The translations under genes were made by a program, and so were the position numbers. A stretch of DNA of 37,995 nucleotides from Paludibacter sp. (lineage in GTDB: Bacteria > Bacteroidota > Bacteroidia > Bacteroidales > Paludibacteraceae), in contig JACDZH010000008.1 of assembly GCA_013426815.1 (NCBI GenBank), positions 1 through 37,995 of the forward strand. The letters are read 5' to 3'. Below, piece after piece: positions 10,601 through 16,900 of the stretch. The notes under the pieces are model-generated. The model was not told the DNA's origin, searched no databases, and saw only the letters and a list, made by a program, of their open reading frames with translations. Within the stretch, counting starts at the first letter, position 1; each line of letters begins with the position of its first letter.

Positions 10601-11500
10601 CGTTCAAATTTAGTAATCACCGGTGGGGGTTATAATGTGTGGATTTGGAATCCTACCGCCAATAATTATGGCGTTTATAACTCCGCCGATGCAGGTGATG
10701 TTGGAACACTTTCAGTATCAAGATATATTGCACCCATGCAAGGTTACTTTGTACAAGCATCTACATCAGGTAATTTGGCAATGAATAATAGTGTACGATA
10801 TTCGGATGGTGCTACAGATTGGTTAAAATCTCAGAAATTTGTGGATAATAAAATCAAACTTTGTGTTAATTCGGATTCTGGTAATGGCTCTGATGAGGTT
10901 AAACTAGGTTTTGGTTATGATGAAAACGAAAATGTAGCGATGAAACTATTTAGCAATAAATTGTCAGCCCCTAGTTTGTATATGCCATCAAATTCAAACT
11001 TATTTTCAGTGCTTAACTTTACAAATACAACTGAGAATCCCAATATACCACTGATGTTCATTCCGGGTGTAGATGGGAAATACACAATTGATTGTAATTT
11101 CGATGTGAATAATTTTGAAGTTATAATGCTAGAAGATTGCAAGATACATTATATTCAGGATTTGAAAATCTCAAAATCATACAACTTCACCGCTTCAAAA
11201 TCAGATGATTCAAATCGTTTTGTTTTGCATTTTGGAACTAGCGAAAATCAAACAAATATTAGGGAACTTCCTGCCAGAATTTTTAATGATGGAAATCAAA
11301 TTATAATTGACTTAACACTTATTGGTAAAGAAACTGAAACTTATGTTTACGATGCGATGGGACGATTATTTTATCAAAAAACTTTACAAGGAGAAATTCA
11401 ACACAAGATAAATATTGACATTAAATCCCAAATACTTATTATAAAACTAAAAAATGAGCTGGGTAGTATTTGTAGAAAAATTAATTATAATTACAAATAA
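4667..11500 (+). CDS. Giant beta-helix surface protein with T9SS-type C-terminal domain (adhesin-like)
   Basis: The 2277-residue protein has an N-terminal hydrophobic export signal (about residues 30-46, IVLLFLFIYFIPAVYTQ) after an unusually long basic stretch. No later ATG gives a shorter start. Two long homologous halves follow, at about residues 49-815 and 818-1590. Each begins with a D-I-x-L-x-I / E-T-A-S-A segment, then L-D-G-A-D-N-V-T-I-D-G-R-like strings, then many N-N-T-I and G-N-T-I rungs typical of right-handed parallel beta-helices. Near residue 1600 comes a W-x-G / L-N-W-S-N-N-A-V-P module. At about 1840-2050 comes the Bacteroidetes region with WHFLSSP, GFNLVSNPYASSIDW and MQGYFVQA. 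The last 80 residues (ETYVYDAMGRLFYQKTL, then ILIIKLKN) resemble a type A T9SS sorting domain. It is probably exported by T9SS and attached to the surface. The target is unknown. The gene lies upstream of the pilin/chaperone/usher cluster on the same strand. Confidence 0.85.
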   Translation: MCEMFNLHFVLACRFLNKQANKIKNSFTRIVLLFLFIYFIPAVYTQTIRTVGGVGANYTTLRLAFNAINAGVITGDIILQITGSTTETASALLYASGTGSSSYYSIQIYPTISGRTISGTVNGPLIDLNGADNVTIDGRVNATGFSKDLTIVNASTGNGGGNSTIRFVNDASLNTIKFCTIKGSTTNTSAGILLISTTTASTGNDGNTIDNNNITSASDANRPINAVFSQGTSTKENNGNTYSNNNIYDFLNRGTISNGINIFLNNTGETITGNSFYETTTFAPTASFAYNVILINNTSGNDFVITNNYIGGNAPLCSGVFTKTAGASPFYNNTFIAINLNVGNTSSSSIQNNTIQKIAWTNSAAASWTGISITLGAVNVGTITGNIIGANTGTGSITITGGATNTNVYGISIAGNGTISIHNNNIGSITAANTNASFASNIYGIYRANTVITSISGNTIGSLTESNSIQASSGSTANAQSVYGIFNASGGTSNIINNTIANLTNATTNSNTATAGLINGIRYSNGVIYATNNIVRNLSIANANSASNNTASVCGIALTSTNSLNTITGNTIYNLSNTNAAFGGSLIGLYFGATGTNHIVSTNFIHSLSVNAATSAASIYGIKINTGITTYSNNIISLGGNTASVLYGIFEPGVSANTNSLYFNTIYLSGAPVSGSLNSFALYSLASENNRRFSNNILFNARSNYGASGKHYGIYLNYGVSTGITLNYNNYFVTGTGGVLGYYNGADVGALPIITAFDAGSMSINPALENAGGTTATNYKPTSDKLGGFVVAGISTDFASMTRAASPTIGAYEVPLNLNVDVYKSSVFQASYFKLKDVLDKINNGTHTGELELKVKASTIETASAVIYQSGYTGAGGVSNYSSVSIYPTVSGLSISGNLNAAILDLQGADNVTLDGRVNQIGANNLTISNTNTSNTFPRAVLFQNGALNNTIKYCTIKGASTGSTGAVISFITGDGITGNNNNTIDHCYITNSGTRPTNAIFSQGTASIPNTGNIISNNNIFDIFRTDVNFSCGIDIESNSTNYTITGNSFYETTSLVPTVTSTNYYAISINNNSNSDLGNNFIINDNYIGGTAALCAGVAFSVNAPVTFTFHSIYFKGGSATASSIQNNTIKNINIASTSATPWYGINVINGAVNIGTITGNNIGETNTNNSVSLTNSNIDATSYGIYSASGSTVDIQKNRIGSVTTIGSALYSHSIICIYKSNNGGNFTVSNNVIGSTTRINSIQASSSSTSAVGQIVTGIMSNGTGNNTISNNTIANLYNAYSGGNSSSRTRGIDIIFGANTIQNNIIRDISSASGQEFNNNSASVIGIADASTSSLAQTIKGNTIYNLSNTNTTKKVDVYGIYFGGSTTGTNDISDNFIHSLILLTSNTESAIMGILTNTGASTIYNNIVNIGESVTNGITIYGINNQCGAGNNNKIYYNTVYVGGSLNPIVTTSTFALFELLNTSTRDYRNNILYNARTGGITGKHYAINLAGSSGITINYNDYFVASGGILGKIAGLNHSALDLSWKSATGGDFNSLNTNPGLMIAGSTTITDYMPTVSLFGLSGLGPILDIQGITRLTTPTIGAIERNQFWVGSVSSDFNDPLNWSNNAVPASGSSLLFADNPDRSCTLDMDRTIGTIVINQATDKFIVNGFKLTIKGSLSLFNLGQIDASESNSTVEFAGNVAQSISSGTFLNNEVYNLTINNSNNVILNGTLRLLNSLTTTSGRLDATTNSPLVIYGGTSAQTIGNGYLNDRLYDLTIDNIAGVTLTNSNLTTVTHDFSINNGMKFQIAPGNKFAVNGVLTNNAGVTGFVLQSDPTGTASLMHNTNSVPATVQRCISGGSTEAWHFLSSPVTAQAISGTWIPTGTYGNGTGYDLYVWNEPTSCWIFKHNITSTINWNTVHPGTDFVPGRGYLYSVQATNPVKEFVGNLNNGTITYGITAAGTNPSLIGFNLVSNPYASSIDWKSASGWSRSNLVITGGGYNVWIWNPTANNYGVYNSADAGDVGTLSVSRYIAPMQGYFVQASTSGNLAMNNSVRYSDGATDWLKSQKFVDNKIKLCVNSDSGNGSDEVKLGFGYDENENVAMKLFSNKLSAPSLYMPSNSNLFSVLNFTNTTENPNIPLMFIPGVDGKYTIDCNFDVNNFEVIMLEDCKIHYIQDLKISKSYNFTASKSDDSNRFVLHFGTSENQTNIRELPARIFNDGNQIIIDLTLIGKETETYVYDAMGRLFYQKTLQGEIQHKINIDIKSQILIIKLKNELGSICRKINYNYK

Positions 11501-11839
11501 ATTTACGTTTTCGATTTCAATAATTATTTGATAGTTATTGAGAAATAAATTAATTACAATAGGTTGATTAAATGCACATTAAATATAACTTTATTACATT
11601 TTAAGTAAAAAATTTAGTTGTATTTATTTTGAATTATTACAATAAAAACAATTAGCGATGTAAATAATATGAAGTTTAAACAATTAAAAATTAATTAACA
11701 AAGAAACAGAAATAGAGAAAAATTAAACCCAGGCAAGCTGCATAGCAACCCGCTTTGTTTTCTATTATCAGATAATGGATGACATTGTAAATATGCATTA
11801 AATAAATTTTTTATTAATCATAATTAAATATACAAAAAA
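11501..11839 (+). promoter_or_regulatory. Leader region of the pilin operon with a GC-rich structured core
   Basis: This 339-bp gap is AT-rich except for a conspicuous core (about 11727-11757) containing CCAGGCAAGCTGCATAGCAA. AACAAAG at 11697-11703 is perfectly complementary to CTTTGTT at 11753-11759, enclosing the core and a small GCT-GCAT-AGC hairpin. AATAGAGAAAA (11711-11721) could instead pair, with a bulge, with TTTTCTATT (11758-11766), so two exclusive folds are possible. A perfect ATTATC-A-GATAAT palindrome follows at about 11764-11776. I do not recognise a known riboswitch. It may be a structured 5' leader or an operator. Confidence 0.35.
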
Positions 11840-12373
11840 ATGAAAAAGATTATTTTAGTAGCTATCATTTTGATGGTAGGTTTAACTAGCAATTTAATGG
11901 CTCAAACATCATCAACTGTTACAGGTACAACCGTAGGTGCAAAACTTATTGTTCCAATGGTTCTTACTCAAACTTCTGTTATGCATTTTGGTACTATCAA
12001 TGCATTGGCTGGAGCCGGTGGTTCTGTGGCACTTTCTACTTCAAATGTTCGTTCAGTTGTAGGTGGTGTTGCACTTTCTGTTGTAGCTCCTTTATCAACT
12101 AATGCTGCTTATAATGTTACTGGAACATTAAATACAACTTATGCTATTGTATTACCTGCTTCAATTACAGTAACAAGAGCTGGGAACATTGAAACAATGA
12201 CAATTGGTACTTTGGTAGCAAGATGTGCTTCAACAGGAGCTGATGGACTAATTGGTACATTAAGTGCTCTTGGTGCAGATAATTTTACCGTTGGTGGTAC
12301 TTTAGCTGTTGCTGCAACTCAAGCTTCAGGAGTTTATTCAGGTACTTTTAATGTAACTGTAGATTATAATTAA
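11840..12373 (+). CDS. DUF4402 pilin-like subunit (probable major subunit)
   Basis: The product has 177 residues with a clear signal peptide (MKKIILVAIILMVGLTSNLMA, cleaved before QTSST). The mature protein is almost entirely Ser/Thr/Gly/Ala/Val-rich beta sequence, with the DUF4402 hallmarks MHFGTINALAGAGGSV near the start and ASGVYSGTFNVTVDYN at the very end. DUF4402 proteins resemble spore coat U and pilin-type Ig-fold subunits handled by chaperone-usher systems. The C-terminal alternating strand ends the protein, as in chaperone-recognised subunits. It has one cysteine. It is first in a cluster with a PapD-like chaperone, a second DUF4402 protein and an usher-like protein. The strong hairpin directly after it would make it the most abundant product, fitting a major shaft subunit. 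Subunit role is inferred from context. Confidence 0.85.
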   Translation: MKKIILVAIILMVGLTSNLMAQTSSTVTGTTVGAKLIVPMVLTQTSVMHFGTINALAGAGGSVALSTSNVRSVVGGVALSVVAPLSTNAAYNVTGTLNTTYAIVLPASITVTRAGNIETMTIGTLVARCASTGADGLIGTLSALGADNFTVGGTLAVAATQASGVYSGTFNVTVDYN

Positions 12374-12383
12374 TGTTATGTGA

Positions 12384-12420
12384 AAAATCAGAAAGTCCAA
12401 CTTTTGGACTTTCTGATTTT
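12384..12420 (+). terminator. Strong hairpin terminator/attenuator inside the pilin cluster
   Basis: A perfect 17-bp stem (12384-12400 with 12404-12420) and a 3-nt CTT loop lie 11 bp after the first pilin stop codon. The 3' arm ends in TTTT followed by an AT-rich tail. It separates the pilin from the chaperone gene 60 bp further on. It would cap the subunit transcript and let only part of transcription read on, although a separate promoter before 12481 is also possible. Confidence 0.85.
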
Positions 12421-12480
12421 TATATATTCTTCTTTAATTTCTTCTAATCATTTTATTTCAATTTATATAAATACAAAACT

Positions 12481-13308
12481 ATGCATAGGATATTATTAAT
12501 TATGTTTATTGTCATTTTTGGGTTAAACTTTTCATCTTTTGCTCAAGGAGATTTATTAATTACACCTAACCGGGTAGTTTTTGAAGGTAATAAACAAAAA
12601 GAAGAGCTTAGTTTAGTAAATATGGGTAAAGACACTACATCCTATTCAATATCATTTGTACAAAGAAATATGAAAGAAGATGGTAGTTTTGTGAATGTAG
12701 AAAAGGCGGATTCAGGACAAATGTTTGCTGACACTTACTTGCGGATATTTCCTCGTAGGGTAACGTTGGCACCCGGTGAGCCACAGGTTATCATGTTACA
12801 ATGTCGTAGAAAGAACGATATGAAATCAGGTGAATACCGTTCACATCTTTATTTTAGATCAGAAAAAACCGATAATCCTCTTGGTATGAAAGGATCTGCC
12901 AATGATTCAACTATGTTAAGTGTTCAATTAATACCAATATTTGGAATTAGTATACCAATTATTATTCGTTCTGGAGTTGTAAATGTGAGTGCTATACTTA
13001 GCGATTTAAAATTAGAATCTATAAATGATTCTACACAAAACCTAAAACTTACAATAAATCGAATTGGTAACATTTCAATTTATGGTAATCTTATTGTAGA
13101 ATTTATTCCTTTGCAAGGTTTATCTTATGTTATTGGAATATTAAATGGGGTGGGAGTTTATACATGCATTGACAAACGAAATATTACAATTAAATTGAAA
13201 AACATAACAGGAAAACCATTAACAGAGGGAAAATTAAAAGTAAAATATTCCAGTAATGATGATAAGAAAACAGTTATGTACGCTGAGGCGGAATTAGAAT
13301 TAAAATAA
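12481..13308 (+). CDS. PapD-like periplasmic pilus chaperone
   Basis: The product is 275 residues with a signal peptide (MHRILLIMFIVIFGLNFSSFAQ). The N-terminal Ig-like domain includes LLITPNRVVFEG and then IFPRRVTLAPGEPQVIMLQC, followed by GEYRSHLYFRS. This matches the P-R-x-V-x-L-x-P-G-E-x-Q pattern and following strands of fimbrial chaperones. A second Ig-like domain covers about residues 150-275. Such chaperones hold subunits in the periplasm by donor-strand complementation and hand them to an usher. The conserved basic pair that anchors the subunit C-terminus cannot be assigned with certainty here. The gene is flanked by two DUF4402 subunits and precedes the usher-like gene, which supports this role. 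Confidence in the family is high; the specific partner is inferred. Confidence 0.85.
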   Translation: MHRILLIMFIVIFGLNFSSFAQGDLLITPNRVVFEGNKQKEELSLVNMGKDTTSYSISFVQRNMKEDGSFVNVEKADSGQMFADTYLRIFPRRVTLAPGEPQVIMLQCRRKNDMKSGEYRSHLYFRSEKTDNPLGMKGSANDSTMLSVQLIPIFGISIPIIIRSGVVNVSAILSDLKLESINDSTQNLKLTINRIGNISIYGNLIVEFIPLQGLSYVIGILNGVGVYTCIDKRNITIKLKNITGKPLTEGKLKVKYSSNDDKKTVMYAEAELELK

Positions 13309-13378
13309 AAATTTGTGTAATTACACCTGTAAATCAGGAATTGTAAATGATTGAAAATTAAATTAGAACTAACACATT

Positions 13379-13897
13379 ATGAAAAAGTTCAGCAACAAAA
13401 TAAATATTTTAAAATTACTGTTTACAACATTAGTTTTATTCGTTTGTGTGAACTATTCATACGGTCAACCAGGTTTACCCCAACGAACAATAACTGTGTC
13501 GGCTACTCAATCAATTCATTTTGGTACCCTTTCAGCTGGACCAACCGGCGGAACTGTTACAGTGGGTTACGATGGCAGTAAAAGTTCCACAGGTAGTATT
13601 ACATTATTATCTATATCGCCAGCAGCACAACCAGCAATTTTTGAAATTAAACTTTGTCAGGGACGAAATGTGAATATCTCGCCAGTTCCTACAGTCATTT
13701 TAAACGGCAGTAATGGTGGACAGCTTACACTCGATATTGGACCGACCGAATATGGAGCAATTGGTGTGACATTTCAAACAATGGGAGATTGCAATAGTGT
13801 TACTACAATAAGGGTGGGAGGTACACTTCAAATACCACCAGCAACTATACCAGGTACTTATACCGGCAGTTTCAATATTACTTTCAATCAAGAATAA
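13379..13897 (+). CDS. Second DUF4402 pilin-like subunit (probable minor/tip or adaptor subunit)
   Basis: The product is 172 residues with a signal peptide (about residues 10-29, ending VNYSYG). The mature part shows the same fold signature as the first subunit: ITVSATQSIHFGTLSAGPTGG near the start and IPGTYTGSFNITFNQE at the end. It differs in having two cysteines (KLCQG and MGDCNS) that could form the disulfide common in Ig-fold pilins. It starts 70 bp after the chaperone gene and stops 3 bp before the usher-like ORF, so translation of the two is probably coupled. Its position after the terminator and next to the usher suggests a low-abundance subunit such as an initiator or tip. That role is inferred. 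Confidence 0.8.
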   Translation: MKKFSNKINILKLLFTTLVLFVCVNYSYGQPGLPQRTITVSATQSIHFGTLSAGPTGGTVTVGYDGSKSSTGSITLLSISPAAQPAIFEIKLCQGRNVNISPVPTVILNGSNGGQLTLDIGPTEYGAIGVTFQTMGDCNSVTTIRVGGTLQIPPATIPGTYTGSFNITFNQE

Positions 13898-13900
13898 CGA

Positions 13901-16900
13901 ATGGAATATTTAAATAATAATATAAAAATAAAAGGATATGAACTTGGTATGCAAATTTTGCATTTCAAGATTAATGATGCGTTTAAATTTCTTTTATTAT
14001 TGATAATTTTTATAAGTTCATTACAGTTTGAAGCAAAAGCCGATAAAATTCCTATTGATAGTAAAGAAGCAGCTTCGATGTTATATGATGAAACTCCAGT
14101 ACAAGTTACAGTTGAGGGAATTAATAATTTTTATACTGATATAATATACACCAATAATAATTTGCTTTATGTAAATATTGAAGGGCTGTTTCAAACACTT
14201 AAAATTCCTTGTATTACTGCAAGAAATGGAAATAGTTTTACTGGATTTATTGACACCGAAAACCAGACCTATACAATAGATTATGATAACAAACAAATAC
14301 AAATTGGCTCTAAATTGATAAATACCCAAAATGGACTTTTAAAAGAATCGGGGAGAATTTATATGGAATCATCGCTATTTGCCGATGCATTTGGATTATC
14401 GATGAATTTCAATTTCAGAGCATTAACAATTAATTTAAAATCAAATTTTGAATTACCAATTATTAAACTTCAGCGTCTAGAAAAAATACAAAGTAATATA
14501 TCAAAGTTAAAAGGTGAATTACATGCTGACACATTGGTAGGAAGAAAATATCATTTATTTAATATGGGAACTATGGATTGGTCAATAGGTTCAAATCAAT
14601 CCTGGAAGGAATCAACAGACAATCGTTTTAGTATTGGTATTGGAACAGAACTACTTTATGGTGAAGCAGATTTAACATTAAATTATTACGATAGACAAAC
14701 TTTTAATGGGAAGAATTTAAATTATATTTGGCGCTGGGTTGATAATGATAATAAAATAATTAAACAGGCACAAGTTGGTAAAATATATAATCAATCAATT
14801 TCATTTATAAATGAACAGATAATAGGTGCTGTAATCAGAAATACTCCAACTACTGTTCGTAAAGGAAAAGGATATTATACCATTAATGATTTTACCGAAC
14901 CTAATTGGATAGTTGAACTCTATATTAATAATGTTTTGATAGATTACACCAAATCAGATGCATCGGGTTTATATGTTTTTAAAGTACCAAATGTATATGG
15001 TTACACCCAATTGAAATTGAAATTTTATGGACCATCGGGCGAAGAGCGTTCAGAAGAACGCATCATGAATATTCCTTATACAATCATGCCTGCTCGCGAA
15101 TTTGAATATGGACTATCGGCAGGTATTGTTCAGGATAGTAGTTTAAGTCGTTTAGGAAGAGCTGAATTTAATTATGGTGTAAATAGGTTTTTAACATTAG
15201 GTGGCGGTATGGAGTATTTATCTTCAATACCCAATGGCGAGATGATTCCATTTGCAAAATTTACGGCTCAGCCATTTAGTAAATTAATTTTAAATGCAGA
15301 ATATGCTCATGGTGTTAAAACCATGGGTTTATTGAACTATTATTTTACACGTGATGCGTTAATCGAAATTGATTATACTAAATTTGTTGAAGGTCAGCTT
15401 GCAACACGCTTCAATGCACTCGAAGAACGAAAGGCAAAGATATCGATGCCAATAAAAATAAAAAATATAAACGGTTTCGCCAGATTAGATTACGAACAAC
15501 GTCTGTATAAAACATTTAACTATAGTCAATCATCGCTAAATATCTCAGGATTTTATAATCAATTTAGTGCAAATTCGGTAGTACAGCTCAATTGGATTGA
15601 TCAGAAGTCTCCCTTTATTACTACCGATTTAGCTTTATCTTACCGATTTGATAATGGATATACAATCCGCCCATCAGCTCGATTTAATATTACTGAAGGA
15701 AATTTTATTTCTTATAGAGCGGAGATACAGAAAAGAATTTCAAAAGGTTATATTTTAGCTGTTTACGAAAGAAATGTTGCATATCGGGATAACTACTTTA
15801 GTTTAAATTTTAAATATGATTTGCCATTTGCCCGAACCAGTATTTCTACATCTTATAGTCATGGAAATGTATCAACTTCTGAAAATGCACAAGGTAGTTT
15901 GGCATTTAAAGCTGGAAACAAAAAGGTATTTGTAAATAATAACTCTTCAATAGGTAAAGGTGGTATTCTGATTTATCCATTTTTCGATTTGAATAACAAT
16001 GGAATTTATGATAAGGGTGAAAGTATGATAAAATTGACAAATGTAAATGTTATTGGTGGTGGTAATGCTGTATATAGTGAAAATGATTCGATTGTAAGAA
16101 TTCCAAATCTCAATGCTTTTAACAAATACATGATAGTATTTAAGGATAATGATTTAGATAACATTTCCTGGCGATTTAAAAAGAAGGTTTACGAAGTTTT
16201 AATAGACCCAAATCAATTTAAAAAAATTGAGATACCAATTGTTACCGTTGGCGAAGTAAGTGGCATGACCTATATGAATTCAGATAATGCATTGAAAGGT
16301 ATTGGTAGAATTTTAGTAAAATTTTATAATAAAAAAAATAATAAACTCGTAGCTGAAACACTTTCCGAATCAGATGGATATATTTATTATTTGGGACTTG
16401 AACCAGGCGAATACAGAGCTTGTATCGATTCATTGCAATTAAAAAATCTTGATTTAAAAGTTAATATATCTTGCAGAGATTTCACTATTAGAACTTTAGT
16501 AGAAGGTGATATTGTGGAAAGTATTGATTTTATATTAAGTAATAAACAGACTTTTTATACAATTCAGGTGGCTTCAACAAAGCTTTATAACGACCCTTCA
16601 AGTATTATGAAAAATCTGAAATTAAATACCGATCTTTGGGTATTTGAAAGTGAAGGATTATTTAAATATGCTACAGGTAAGTATTTAACAGAAGTGGAAG
16701 CAAAGGCAGCCAAAATACAACTTGGCATTAACGGATTTGTTGTAGCTGTAGACCAATCGAATTTAAGCGAGACTTTAACAAAAGGATTACCATTAAGTGA
16801 GAAATCTAGTTTAGCTAACAACAAGGGAATGATATATGCCATACAGGTTGCATCTAATAAAACACTTTCTAATCCTAATTCTTTAAAAAATAGCCTGAAT

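Noticed and set aside
11690-11790. Assignment of the structured leader to a known riboswitch such as SAM or cyclic-di-GMP
   Set aside because: Short strings such as GCAACCC are reminiscent, but the conserved cores and junctions of those classes cannot be laid out on this sequence.
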